Notes: a model not told the origin generated them from the sequence alone. Positions 7,796 to 17,610 are shown, counted from the first letter of the stretch. The stretch is 64,000 nucleotides of DNA from G963663365 sp963663365 (GCA_963663365.2 CAXXIH010000008.1:1116001-1180000), one strand, 5' to 3'. Program-made: numbers and translations.

Positions 7796-10465
7796 ATGAC
7801 TATCGCAAGGAAATTCGCCTACTCACTCGCCATTGTCTGGCTCATGACGGTTGGCATAGCCGGAACGGGAGCCCGTGAAGAAACGACCGAGCATCCAAAC
7901 ATTCAATCGGTCACGCTGAAAAACGGCCTGGAAGTCATCACCATCGTCAACCACGCCGTCCCCTTGGTAACCATCGAGTTGGCGGCCCGGAACGGCGCAT
8001 TTACGGAACCACCGGAATTTGACGGCCTCTCGCATCTCTACGAGCACATGTTCTTCAAAGCCAACAAAGCAATTCCTAATCAGGAACGCTACCTCGAACG
8101 GATTCGGGAATTGGGAGCAAGTTTTAACGGAACAACCAGCAACGAGTTGGTGAATTACTACATCACCTTACCAAAATCGAATCTTCGTGAGGGCATGGAG
8201 TTCATGGCCAACGCGATTCGTTATCCGCTCTTTAAAGAAGAAGAAATGATCGCCGAACGCCCGGTTGTGACCGCCGAATTCGACCGGGCCGAAGCGACAC
8301 CTGAATTTCACCTGCATCAAGAGACCGCCAGACGGCTCTGGTACAAATACTTCAGCCGCAAAAATACAATCGGCGACCGTGAGGTGATTCTTACCGCCAC
8401 GCGGGAAAAGATGCGCACAATTCAGAATCGTTATTACATTCCCAACAACATGGCCCTCCTGATTGGCGGTGATATCGATCCGAAAATGATTCAGGAATTA
8501 GCGGAAGAGTTTTATGGCGATTGGGAAAAAGGCCGCAATCCATTCCGCGCATATCCCATCCCGGAACATCCCGCCCTGGAAGAGAGTACGACGCTGGCTA
8601 TTGTTCAGCCTGTAGGGGCGATATCTCTCCAGATTTCATACCAGGGCCCAAGTATGCGTGACGATACCGAAGCGACCTTTGCCGCCGATGTCTTCTCGTT
8701 TGCGCTCGGTCAACCTGATTCGAAATTTCAGCGGGCTTTGGTCGACAGCGGGCATTTTGACGGCATCGGCTTGGGTTATTCATCGTTGGTGCATACCGGG
8801 CCGATTTATATCAGCGGACGCACATCGGCTGACCGGTTCGATGCCGCTTTGGCCGCACTCGACCAAGAGATGGCCCGTTTCCTCGAACCGGATTATATCA
8901 CCGACAAAGAAATTGAAACCGCAAAAACTCAATTGGAAGTCAGCGAAATTTATTCAAAAGAAGCCACCAGCAGTTTCATTCACTCGCTGGCTTTTTGGTG
9001 GTCAACCGGCGGCCTGGATTATTATTTAAATTATCTGGATAACCTTCGCGCAGTCACCCGCAAAGATATCGAAAAATACATTAAACGATATTTGGTTGAC
9101 CAGCCGCGCGTCACCGGCTTTTTATGCACTGAAGAAGATTTAAATACCATCGCCGCCGCCAAAGATGCGGAAATTGTCCGTCCCAAACTCTCGCCGGCTC
9201 CTCCCCAAGAGTCATCCGAGAGCGCGCCATTGGCTTTTGAAGTCGATGGTCTAAACGTAATTTTGAAACCGAATACGGCAAACGAGATTGTTGCGCTTGG
9301 GCTTTTTCTCGATGGTGGAACAGCCTTCATCAATAAAGACCAAGCGGGGATCGAACTCATCGCCTTGGAGGCAGCGACTAAAGGCAGCAAGGCTTTCCCA
9401 AAAGAAGTCGTCGACCGCGAACTCGCGGCCATGGGAACTTCGATATCCACAGACACCGATCCGGATTATTCCGGTTTTCGGATGCAGTGTTTAAAACGCA
9501 ATCTCGATCGCAGTTGGGCGATTTTCACAGACCTTTTCAAAAATCCTCTATATGACGAACGCGAAGTTGAGTTAATCCGCGAACGCCACCTGAACACGAT
9601 TCGTCAGAGAAAACAAGATCCCGATAGTTCGGTTATGGAATTGGCCCGTCCCAATTTCTATGGAGATCATCCGTACGCCATCAACCACGAGGGGACAGAA
9701 GAAACCATCGCTCCCCTTCGCGCGGAAGACCTGCGGACTTATCAACAAAAGAATTTCGTTCGGGCAAGAATGACGTTGGTCGCGGCCGGAGATTTAACAC
9801 AGGACGAACTTACCGCCTTGGTGAAATCGGGATTGGCTGATCTACCATTGGGGAGTTATGAGCCCCAAGAAGTGCCTCCGCCTGAGGGCATCGATAAAGC
9901 AAAGCAAGTTACGGAAGAACGCGAATTGCCGACGACATACGTAGTGGGTCTTCACCACGCGCCTTCGACTGACAATCCCGATTATCCGGCCATGGTTGTC
10001 GCTGAAAATATTCTCTATGACCGGGTTTTTGAAGAAGTCCGGACCAAGCGCAGTTTGAGTTATGCGCCCGCCGCCGGTATTGCCAGGCGCAGAGCGAACT
10101 TCGGCTATCTGTACGTGACATCCACTCAGCCCAACGAAGCCATGGAAGTTATGCTCGGTGAAGTCCGGCGTTTAATTGAAGAACCTGTCAGCGAAAAGGA
10201 TTTGCGCGATCACAAAAACGATATCGTGACTCGTTATTTAATCGGCAATCAGCAGAACGGCTCGCAGGTCAGCCGTCTGGCCGCGGCGGAACTGACCGGT
10301 GGCGGCTATGAAACAGCCGATCATTATCTCGATGCCATCGAGGCTGTCCGTCCTGCGGATATCAGCCGCGTTGCGGAGAAATATATCAACACGATCAGTT
10401 TTTCATTGCTCGGCAACATAAACGACATCGATGCAAATGTATTCTCGGGTTCGATTGAGCCGTAA
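7796..10465 (+). CDS. Secreted M16 (insulinase-family) metallopeptidase, two-domain
   Basis: Zinc peptidase, 889 residues from ATG 7796, which CGGAGGA precedes. Residues about 1-27 form a signal peptide, giving an envelope or secreted enzyme. The inverted zinc motif HxxEH is intact as HLYEH (residues 80-84), with the downstream helix containing EEEMIAERPVVTAEFDR. The second half is the homologous catalytically empty domain with no HxxEH, including LYDEREVELIRERHLNT and RTKRSLSYAPAAG. The length fits the class with two fused halves. A terminator follows directly, so it is monocistronic. An in-frame upstream ATG (7619) would destroy the signal peptide. Confidence 0.93.
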   Translation: MTIARKFAYSLAIVWLMTVGIAGTGAREETTEHPNIQSVTLKNGLEVITIVNHAVPLVTIELAARNGAFTEPPEFDGLSHLYEHMFFKANKAIPNQERYLERIRELGASFNGTTSNELVNYYITLPKSNLREGMEFMANAIRYPLFKEEEMIAERPVVTAEFDRAEATPEFHLHQETARRLWYKYFSRKNTIGDREVILTATREKMRTIQNRYYIPNNMALLIGGDIDPKMIQELAEEFYGDWEKGRNPFRAYPIPEHPALEESTTLAIVQPVGAISLQISYQGPSMRDDTEATFAADVFSFALGQPDSKFQRALVDSGHFDGIGLGYSSLVHTGPIYISGRTSADRFDAALAALDQEMARFLEPDYITDKEIETAKTQLEVSEIYSKEATSSFIHSLAFWWSTGGLDYYLNYLDNLRAVTRKDIEKYIKRYLVDQPRVTGFLCTEEDLNTIAAAKDAEIVRPKLSPAPPQESSESAPLAFEVDGLNVILKPNTANEIVALGLFLDGGTAFINKDQAGIELIALEAATKGSKAFPKEVVDRELAAMGTSISTDTDPDYSGFRMQCLKRNLDRSWAIFTDLFKNPLYDEREVELIRERHLNTIRQRKQDPDSSVMELARPNFYGDHPYAINHEGTEETIAPLRAEDLRTYQQKNFVRARMTLVAAGDLTQDELTALVKSGLADLPLGSYEPQEVPPPEGIDKAKQVTEERELPTTYVVGLHHAPSTDNPDYPAMVVAENILYDRVFEEVRTKRSLSYAPAAGIARRRANFGYLYVTSTQPNEAMEVMLGEVRRLIEEPVSEKDLRDHKNDIVTRYLIGNQQNGSQVSRLAAAELTGGGYETADHYLDAIEAVRPADISRVAEKYINTISFSLLGNINDIDANVFSGSIEP

Positions 10466-10490
10466 GCGAAGCTCATATAGCGATAACGTC

Positions 10491-10518
10491 AAAAGCCCGG
10501 CCAACCCCGGGCTTTTTT
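10491..10518 (+). terminator. Rho-independent terminator after the M16 gene
   Basis: AAAAGCCCGG pairs with CCGGGCTTTT across a short CCAACC loop, and the T-run extends to six. It is 26 bp after the stop. Confidence 0.9.
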
Positions 10519-11098
10519 ATGTATAGCACGAATAATCGGCGACTCCTCATAAGCATCGTCTTTAATCTTGAATTGGCTGAACTTATCGCCGTTGAGAGAA
10601 ATTGTTTTTTTTAAATACTGCTATAGCCACAAACACGAATAACGTTCTTAACGTTTGAATTATCAATGCTTAGTTCTTGGATTCGCATAAAACCGAATAG
10701 ATGAACCGCATTTTGGCAAAGGAGTTGGCTCTCATAATTAATTTTGTAGTTCACATTAAATTTCTGTTGACATGCCCTGTAAGGCATGCTACATATCATA
10801 TGTAGCAGACATTGTGTTGGTGTCTACTAAGAAAGTGGGTAATACCGTGGAAGCATCAGGAGGTTTCTTATGCGTATCTTGCCTTATTGAGTAAATCCGT
10901 ATGCCGGATCGTGTATACGGATAACTGTATGCAGGCTGCATGCCGGGGAATGTATAAATCGTAAACCGATGGGGCTCGGTTGATTAAGTCGAATTATGCA
11001 TATGTACCTGTATGCCTTCAGCATGAAATAATGATCTGTATTCGAAATAGCGAAACAGCCGGGGTATCTATACGCCTCGGATCGCAGGGGGAAACATA
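10519..11098. other. Long leader region upstream of the hydrolase gene
   Basis: No protein gene is convincing here. It contains two adjacent inverted repeats (10771-10806) and a six-codon ORF (ATG 10870 to TGA 10890) behind a perfect AGGAGG at 10858-10863. From 10900 to 11060 there are many short ATGC/GTATGC words near CCGG. The pattern could be a structured leader or remains of a decayed gene. I recognise no named riboswitch. Confidence 0.4.
10771..10806. repeat. Paired inverted repeats
   Basis: CATGCC (10771-10776) faces GGCATG (10783-10788) across six bases. Sharing that last G, GCTACATAT (10788-10796) faces ATATGTAGC (10798-10806) across one base. The second is close to a perfect 19-bp palindrome, the size of an operator, though it could also form part of an RNA structure. 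Confidence 0.6.
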
Positions 11099-11118
11099 AT
11101 GAAAGTTGCAAGCGAAAG

Positions 11119-14100
11119 TTGCAGCGCAAGCAGGGCAACCGGAGTTTTTTTATTGTCCTCAGTGTGATTTTCTTGGCCATGGCGGCTGCCGGTAATTATT
11201 CGGCGCAGGCTGCGCAAGCCTCACAGGTTGAATTTGAGCGGCCTATTCCTCTATCAGAGACAGCGGAGCGGATCGCGGCGGATCAGATTGCGTTTTACAG
11301 TTATCCAAAGTATTACCGGAACGCCAGCGGGGATCTGGCCGAGGTGGATACGAACTTCCGCTCTTCGCCACTGGCGGATTGGGATTATGAAGTCTCTATG
11401 GGCATTTGGCGGTTGCTGATCCGTAAAGACGGGACATTCTCGGCCCGCCACTCCGGAGACACGTTTACCTACCGTCTTATGGATTACGGTTTGTCCAATA
11501 AAGAGGGCTTTTGTTCCTTGGCCAAGCAATCTCCGAATTGGGATTCCTTTATCGTTGCAGGCAATAAGGCGATTTGGAGCGATGTGTTTCCGGGTGTGAA
11601 TCTGGAGATCGAGTACATCCACGATATCCTAAAAGTCAATCTGTACATGTCTCAAAACAGCCGCGATACGCTTGCGGCCCATGAATACGCGCGCGCCCAT
11701 CCCGAGGCCAAGCTGGTCTACCGGTTCGATATTCAGGACCTGTTTTTGCAGCCCTCGAAGGTGAGTGACGCCCTGCAAGAACAGGCGCTGGACCAGGACT
11801 TTGAGATTACCGGCGCGTTGAATTTCTCCCGTTCCGGGAAAGTCCGCCATAGTATTGTTCCGGCCAAGGCCTGGGTACAGGACGATGCAAGCAAACCATT
11901 GCGCGATATGGAACCGATCAGCCTATCGCAAACCTGGTGCGGAAAAGAGAGCCAAAAGCATTACGATCTGGGCATCGGACTCGATGAATTCTTCAATGCA
12001 CCGGATGGAACGCTTGTTTTGGATCCCACCACTATTTTTGAGGTCATTCAACCATCGAGCAAAGACTCGCTTTTAAGCGGAGAAACGAACTACGGAAGCG
12101 AGACAACCGTTTCATGGTACGATGATGACCATTTCGTTCTTGCCTTTAATGTGGGAGCGCTTAATAACGGTATCATTGTTGCAAAAGCGGAACTCAGTAT
12201 TTATGAGTGGTATAGCAGCATCGATTCCAATATTGGCTCCCGGGCCTACAATGTCACCGAATACTGGGATGAATCGCTAACCACATGGACCTATGGCTGG
12301 ACCACGCCCGGCGGCGACTACACGACCACCAATCAAAGCCCGGAAATCACCCTCCCCGATGACGATGACGAGTGGATCACCTGGGATGTGACAGACGCAT
12401 TCGATGCGCGTTTTCCTTGGGATAAATATGATATCGAAGACTACGGTTTCTTGGTCCGGATGTTGGATTCAACGAGTGGGAAGATTAAGCTTTATACAAG
12501 TGAGTATGCCACGGTCAGTTTGCGCCCCAAGTTGATTGTGACCTATGAAAGCCCGTCATTTGGGGTCGATGTAGGGAATGGGAAAGACGATGGGGGAAAT
12601 GGAACACCAAGCGAACGGCAAATTGCGGCACAAGACGACAATGTCAACATCGTCCGTTACTTTATGGAATATCCTGAACACAGCGATCTCAATGAAGGTT
12701 TTATGGAAGACGCAGATGAAAATGACATGAAAGTCATTCCTGTCTTTCGAGTTTATAGAAAGGCCTATGACGATCCGCTAGAGACGCCTATTCCGGTCCC
12801 ACAGGCAGCGGCTACCTTTGCAGCCGAGGTCAAAACGCTGCTGACGCCGCTTTGCACACAAATCAAGAATCGGACGATTGTCGCCATCGAGTTGGGTAAT
12901 GAAGTAGATGCCGGCTTTGGGTATACGATGGAAATGTCACCTATACCGACACCATGGCAAGCGGCGCTCGACCGGTATTATGCCGGCAGGTATTTTGGCG
13001 AGTATTACTATGTTGCGCGTCAAATCGTGAAAGCGGAGTGGCCGGACCTGCCGATTATTAGCGGAGGAAGCCCTAATTTGTTTAAGGCTTTTGGGTTTCC
13101 CGATGCCGTCGATGAAAGTTCCCCTCCAGAGATAAACGGGATTGGGCAACATGGCAAGGCCTTTCTATCCGGCTTCATCGACTGGGTCACCGCAGCAACC
13201 ACCCAGACTCCCGGCGTCGATCCTTATGAAATCTTGCCCGAAATTATGGGCATCCATGGTTATCCCTTGGAAGATCCGCCGGAAGAATTTCAGGACAAGC
13301 CTGGAAATGGTTCAACCTTTGAGTACCTCCAGCGTTATGATTATATGTTAGCAGCAGTTGAAACCCGGACCGCCGGGCAATACAGCCCCGAAATTGCCGC
13401 CACCGAGTACGATACGATATTCTGGGCCACGGAACGGCCGACGGCATTGCCTACACCAAATCCCACAGATTCCGATCTTGGTTTAGCGAATTTTCCCACT
13501 CATATTGAGGCGCCCGAAAGACAAGCCATCCATTTTCTTCGAAGGATTCTTTTGGATGCAACATTAGAAAATTATCATGACGAACCGGCAATTAAATACA
13601 GCATGTATTTTCACCATCCTATGGATATGAGTTGGGATGCGGGCAACATGCACAGCTTCTCCCACAATCCTTATGGTACCCCGGTTGCAACCCCGCGTCC
13701 GATCCTTAAGGTGGCACGGGAAATGTACGACCCCGGAAGTTATACAACACCACGTCCCGCTTTGGGACAGCCGGGAACGACGATATGGGGGCCTGCAAAT
13801 TCAACCTCAGATAACGCATCACCTACTCAGACTCCAAGAGTTATGAATGTGGGATGGGAAACACGGTATGGCGAAAAATGGGGTGCTATTTGGCGGTATA
13901 AAAACCGGCTTGCACATCTTCCTTTTCCAGATGATCCTGAGGTATGGGAGTATTATGAAGCAACGCCAATTAATGCAGAATTCAAGGTGGAAGGAGACTA
14001 TAGAAATCTAGCGGCTGAGCTCTATCAATTCGACGATATGGGAAATGTTGCTAATTACGATTCGAATAGTCTTGAACCTGTTTCTGGGACTCCAATTCCC

Positions 14101-14187
14101 TATTCTGACTATATCGGAGGAATAACTACTTACGAAATTCCAAACGTCTCCCACAATCCATTTATCATTCATTTTGTCAATGAATGA
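11119..14187 (+). CDS. Secreted multidomain protein: DNRLRE-like domain plus clan GH-A-like glycoside hydrolase
   Basis: 1022 residues from TTG 11119. A signal peptide (about 1-32) is followed by an N-terminal domain (about 45-290) shared with the protein at 18825-20450 (IAFYSYPKYY against IAIFSYPKFR). Next is a DNRLRE-like beta domain (about 315-480), ending LRPKLIVTYE. The barrel-like region (about 495-900) has VAIELGNEVD with Glu595 and AATEYDTIFW with Glu763, placed like the acid/base and nucleophile of clan GH-A. A polysaccharide substrate is inferred; the exact family is unknown. An ATG at 11099 with a better ribosome site (AGGGGG) is out of frame, so the start or an upstream frameshift needs checking. 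The 3' end is duplicated at 15521-16289. Confidence 0.75.
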   Translation: MQRKQGNRSFFIVLSVIFLAMAAAGNYSAQAAQASQVEFERPIPLSETAERIAADQIAFYSYPKYYRNASGDLAEVDTNFRSSPLADWDYEVSMGIWRLLIRKDGTFSARHSGDTFTYRLMDYGLSNKEGFCSLAKQSPNWDSFIVAGNKAIWSDVFPGVNLEIEYIHDILKVNLYMSQNSRDTLAAHEYARAHPEAKLVYRFDIQDLFLQPSKVSDALQEQALDQDFEITGALNFSRSGKVRHSIVPAKAWVQDDASKPLRDMEPISLSQTWCGKESQKHYDLGIGLDEFFNAPDGTLVLDPTTIFEVIQPSSKDSLLSGETNYGSETTVSWYDDDHFVLAFNVGALNNGIIVAKAELSIYEWYSSIDSNIGSRAYNVTEYWDESLTTWTYGWTTPGGDYTTTNQSPEITLPDDDDEWITWDVTDAFDARFPWDKYDIEDYGFLVRMLDSTSGKIKLYTSEYATVSLRPKLIVTYESPSFGVDVGNGKDDGGNGTPSERQIAAQDDNVNIVRYFMEYPEHSDLNEGFMEDADENDMKVIPVFRVYRKAYDDPLETPIPVPQAAATFAAEVKTLLTPLCTQIKNRTIVAIELGNEVDAGFGYTMEMSPIPTPWQAALDRYYAGRYFGEYYYVARQIVKAEWPDLPIISGGSPNLFKAFGFPDAVDESSPPEINGIGQHGKAFLSGFIDWVTAATTQTPGVDPYEILPEIMGIHGYPLEDPPEEFQDKPGNGSTFEYLQRYDYMLAAVETRTAGQYSPEIAATEYDTIFWATERPTALPTPNPTDSDLGLANFPTHIEAPERQAIHFLRRILLDATLENYHDEPAIKYSMYFHHPMDMSWDAGNMHSFSHNPYGTPVATPRPILKVAREMYDPGSYTTPRPALGQPGTTIWGPANSTSDNASPTQTPRVMNVGWETRYGEKWGAIWRYKNRLAHLPFPDDPEVWEYYEATPINAEFKVEGDYRNLAAELYQFDDMGNVANYDSNSLEPVSGTPIPYSDYIGGITTYEIPNVSHNPFIIHFVNE

Positions 14188-14240
14188 TAAATGGGCATTC
14201 ATCATTAGCCTTCTTCCAATAAATATGAAAGGATATGAAG

Positions 14241-15425
14241 ATGAAAATCAAGTGCATAAGCAATAGATCATCGGATCATGTGATTTTAAATATAGGTCGA
14301 TATATTCTGATTCTCGGAATTTTATTAATCCTATGTGTGAGTATATCAACCTCGAGTCATGCCCGTGATTATGTACAGCCGACAATCGTGTTGCAAAATG
14401 AAACAAGTTTAGAAGACCCACTAACACGATATGGGCAAGTTCTTTTTTCACCAGACGGAAAAACATTGGTTGCCACAAGTGCGAAGCGCATCGATTTCTG
14501 GAATGTAGGAGAAAAAACGATTACCCAGAGTATTTCTGCTGAAAGTTTCAATATTAATGCATTTGTTTCATCAAGTTTCACAAATGATTTGTCAAAATTT
14601 ATTTTTACGAACGGAAGTTCGCAGGCGCAGGATGGAGTATTGCGGGCAGTTTTATTAGATTCTGCAAAAGAGAGCATTTTGTGGGAAATTGAATCGAAAC
14701 CAGATGATGTATTTAAAAATCCTAATTCCTATCCAGGGCAGATTATGGTGCGATATGGTTATGCTGATATTTCACCTAGTGGAAAACTAGCAGTTATGCA
14801 TTTTGAATGGGACGCCGATGAACGTGGAGTATTTGTTGCCGATGCCATAACTGGGGATTTTATCAGAGAATTGGACATCCCTTCAAACGATGCGAGGAAA
14901 ATATCAGACGACGATCAACAGCTGTTGGTATATCAGGCTTTTGGTTCTCCATATGTAAATATTTACAGTTTGTTAACTGGAGAATTATTATACAATTTTC
15001 CAGGTGCCACCTATGGTGAAATCATTGACTCTGGAAAGCAACTTTACACATGGTATCCCGACGAAGAACTGATTCGATCATTTGAAACACAAGATGGAGT
15101 AACGCTTAGGACATATTCTATCGCCTCGCAGTCTATTATTTTAGGATTTCAGATATTTAATCAAGGAAATAAAATTATTTTTCATGATAATACAAATAGT
15201 CTGCACATTGGAAATTACGCAAAAAATTCTCTGACAGGATATTATGAAATTTCCAAAACATACACACTTATCGATACCCATTCTGGGATTATGGGCTCAT
15301 TTTTTGTTGATAAGATTAATGAAAAATACGTCGGAATGATCACACAGGATAAAGCCGAAATCTGGCTTTGGGATTTGGAGGAGCTGGGGCTTTCAGGCGT
15401 CAAACAGGGCGAGGAGTACCGGTAA
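14241..15425 (+). CDS. Secreted beta-propeller-like protein, paralogue 1
   Basis: 394 residues. The N-terminal hydrophobic segment (about 20-40, ending SSHA) looks like a signal peptide or anchor. The rest has WD/YVTN-style repeats, such as VLFSPDGKTLVATSAKRIDF and ISPSGKLAVMHFEWD, so a beta-propeller is likely. It ends IWLWDLEELGLSGVKQGEEY plus Arg, shared with the proteins at 16353 and 17545. ATG 14241 is preferred over 14235 because AAAGGAT is seven bases upstream. Base composition is AT-richer than the flanking genes. The function is not known; location and clustering suggest it works with the hydrolase. Confidence 0.75.
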   Translation: MKIKCISNRSSDHVILNIGRYILILGILLILCVSISTSSHARDYVQPTIVLQNETSLEDPLTRYGQVLFSPDGKTLVATSAKRIDFWNVGEKTITQSISAESFNINAFVSSSFTNDLSKFIFTNGSSQAQDGVLRAVLLDSAKESILWEIESKPDDVFKNPNSYPGQIMVRYGYADISPSGKLAVMHFEWDADERGVFVADAITGDFIRELDIPSNDARKISDDDQQLLVYQAFGSPYVNIYSLLTGELLYNFPGATYGEIIDSGKQLYTWYPDEELIRSFETQDGVTLRTYSIASQSIILGFQIFNQGNKIIFHDNTNSLHIGNYAKNSLTGYYEISKTYTLIDTHSGIMGSFFVDKINEKYVGMITQDKAEIWLWDLEELGLSGVKQGEEYR

Positions 15426-15519
15426 AACCGGATCGCTGAAAGAAATCATCAGAATGAAGAGTTTGAAACCGGACTTTTTATGTAAGTCTTTCGGCCTCCA
15501 AGCCGCTCTGGGGATTTGG
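15362..15519 (+). repeat. 158-bp direct repeat, copy 1
   Basis: Runs from the last codons of propeller gene 1 into the first codons of a copied propeller gene 3. It matches 17453-17610 without gaps at roughly nine bases in ten, including the whole intergenic spacer. Confidence 0.85.
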
Positions 15520-16289
15520 ATGGGATTACGGAACGTCCAACTGCGCTACCTACACCTGATTTGACAATTCGTGAGAAAAACTTTCCAACACGTATTGAAG
15601 CGCCTGAAAGACAAGCCATCCACTTTTTGCGTAGAATCTTAATGGACGCGACATTGGAAAATTATCATAACGAACAAGCGATAAAATACAGCATGTACTT
15701 TCACCATCCCATGGATATGAGTTGGGATGCGGGCAACATGCATGGCTTCTCTCACAATCCAAACGGCACCCCGGTAGCCACGCCCCGGCCAATCCTCAAG
15801 GTGGCGAGGGAAATGTACGATCCCGGCAGTTACACAACACCCCGTCCCGCTTTGGGACAGCCGGGAACAACGATATGGGTAGCTGCAAATTCAACTGCTG
15901 ATGAAGCAGAAGGAGTAGATACACCACAAGTGCCACGGGTAATGAATGTCGGGTGGGAGACACGGTATGGGGAAAAGTGGGGCGCCATTTGGAAATACAA
16001 GAACCGGCTTGAACATCTTCCTTTTCCTAGTGACCCTGTTGAAATTTGGGAATATTACGAGGCAACACCAGACTCACGAAAGTTCACAGCGTATGGCGAC
16101 ACCCGCAGTCTAAACGCCAAAATATACCAATTCGACGACATGGGTAACATCGCCAACTACGATTCCAATAGCCTAGAACCAATTGCGGGCACGCCGATTC
16201 CATATTCGAATTATACAGGCGGAAATACCGAATACATGATTCCCAATGTTTCACACAATCCATTTATTATTCATTTCATAGAAGAATAA
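15454..16289 (+). pseudogene. Chimeric remnant: 5' end of propeller gene 3 joined to 3' end of the hydrolase gene
   Basis: From ATG 15454 the reading MKSLKPDFLCKSFGLQAALG copies the signal region of the protein at 17545, then meets TGA at 15562. At about 15520 the sequence changes to a copy of the hydrolase C-terminal quarter, in another frame. That frame is open from TTG 15516 to 16289 (257 residues: FPTRIEAPERQAIHFLRRIL, YSMYFHHPMDMSWDAG, NVGWETRYGEKWGAIW). It keeps neither catalytic Glu nor a signal peptide. The junction lies at a short TGGG match to 13423. The hydrolase fragment has not accumulated stops, so either the event is fairly recent or the fragment is still translated. Confidence 0.8.
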
Positions 16290-16352
16290 AAATGCGCGAA
16301 AGCAAAGATGCCCCGAAGTCTTTAGAAATAATAAATTTGAAAGGGAATAAAG

Positions 16353-17516
16353 ATGATCATCACAAGACTATGCATAAATAATACATCAATGATTCCTGTA
16401 TTTTTATTAATCTGCATGACAGGAATCGTAAACTTTAGTATCGCTGGAACACATGTCCAGCCGACTGTAATTCTATATGACGAATCAGCCCCAGACAGTG
16501 CGGGGTATCACTATCGTGATGTACTTTTCTCACAGGATGCCAATTCATTAATTGCCGCAAGCGCCAAGTCTATTGATTTCTGGGATATCGAATCGAAGAA
16601 AATCATTCGTTCAATCAAGCCTGAAGACTTTAACACAAATAATTTCTCCATGCTTAGTTTTTCAGAGGACTTATCAAAGTTTACAATTACCAATTCAAGT
16701 TCGCAAATGCAGGACGGAATTCTTTACGCCAGACTTATTGACACACAGACCGCAAAAGTGATTTGGGAGATTGAATCGCAGCCTGATGAGGTATTTACTA
16801 ACCCAAATTCTTACCCCGGCCAAATTGTGGTCCGTTCTGGCTATGCATATCTCTCACCAAGCGGCAAACGGGCAGTCATGAATTTCAGATGGGACCATGA
16901 TGAGCGTGGCATATTTCTTACAAATGCACTTACCGGAGAGTTCATTCGAACATTTGATTTCTCGAAAACTGATACTTGGAAATTCTTGCCTGATGACAAG
17001 TTGTTGGTCTATAAAACCCTGGAATTAGGAAACAATCGCGTCCGCATTTACGATTTGCTATCCGGTGACCTAATTCGTGAATCGGTCGAACCGGAGTTTG
17101 CTAATGTTGTAAGCACGGAATATCAATGCTATGCATGGTTTCCCCAAGATAATGCCATTCGTGCCTATGATATTGAAAATGGTCCAAAATCACAACGATA
17201 TTCCATGAATGATCAGACTTTTGTTCAAAATTATGCTATATCCTCTGATGGCAGGAAAATCCTTTATGACGATAATACTGCGAGCCTCTACATTGCCGAG
17301 TTAATCCAAAATCAAGACAAAGATTCGGGAGAGATAGCAAAACGGCTTACACTGGTTGATATCGATCCGGGGATTATTGGATCCACTTTTTTATTTTATG
17401 ATAATAGTTCGAGTAAATATGTCGGAATTATAACATTTGAGGAGAGGGAAATCTGGCTTTGGGATTTGGAGGAGTTGGGGCTATCGGGTGTGAAACAAGG
17501 CGAGGAGTATCGCTGA
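16353..17516 (+). CDS. Secreted beta-propeller-like protein, paralogue 2
   Basis: 387 residues, starting at an ATG preceded by AAAGGGA. A hydrophobic N-terminus (about 10-32) suggests secretion. It is the closest relative of the protein at 14241: both have the SSQxQDG stretch, IWEIESQPDEVFTNPNSYPG and GYAYLSPSGKRAVMNF, and the same C-terminal tail, WDLEELGLSGVKQGEEYR. WD-like propeller repeats make up the body. It arose as copy 2 of the tandem duplication. The stop is 28 bp before the next gene. The function is unknown. Confidence 0.75.
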   Translation: MIITRLCINNTSMIPVFLLICMTGIVNFSIAGTHVQPTVILYDESAPDSAGYHYRDVLFSQDANSLIAASAKSIDFWDIESKKIIRSIKPEDFNTNNFSMLSFSEDLSKFTITNSSSQMQDGILYARLIDTQTAKVIWEIESQPDEVFTNPNSYPGQIVVRSGYAYLSPSGKRAVMNFRWDHDERGIFLTNALTGEFIRTFDFSKTDTWKFLPDDKLLVYKTLELGNNRVRIYDLLSGDLIRESVEPEFANVVSTEYQCYAWFPQDNAIRAYDIENGPKSQRYSMNDQTFVQNYAISSDGRKILYDDNTASLYIAELIQNQDKDSGEIAKRLTLVDIDPGIIGSTFLFYDNSSSKYVGIITFEEREIWLWDLEELGLSGVKQGEEYR

Positions 17517-17610
17517 AGCCGGATCGCTGAAAGAAATCATCAGAATGAAGAGTTTGAAACCGGACTTTTTACGTAAGTCTTTCGGTCTCCAGGCCGCACT
17601 GGCGATTTGG
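17453..17610 (+). repeat. 158-bp direct repeat, copy 2
   Basis: Counterpart of 15362-15519. Here the repeat spans the end of propeller gene 2, the intact spacer and the true start of propeller gene 3, which identifies this as the parental junction. Confidence 0.85.

Larger units (their letters stand above)
13423..17610 (+). repeat. Tandem duplication of about 2.1 kb
   Basis: Copy 1 (13423-15520) holds the hydrolase 3' end, propeller gene 1 and the 5' end of a third propeller gene. Copy 2 (15521-17610) holds the same order: hydrolase 3' end, propeller gene 2 and the 5' end of propeller gene 3. The copies have diverged unevenly; the hydrolase ends and the 158-bp junction are closest, and the propeller N-terminal halves are furthest apart. 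Confidence 0.75.

Noticed and set aside
10519..11098. Known riboswitch upstream of the hydrolase
   Set aside because: I checked by eye for cyclic-di-GMP and cobalamin core sequences and did not find them; a covariance-model scan would settle it.
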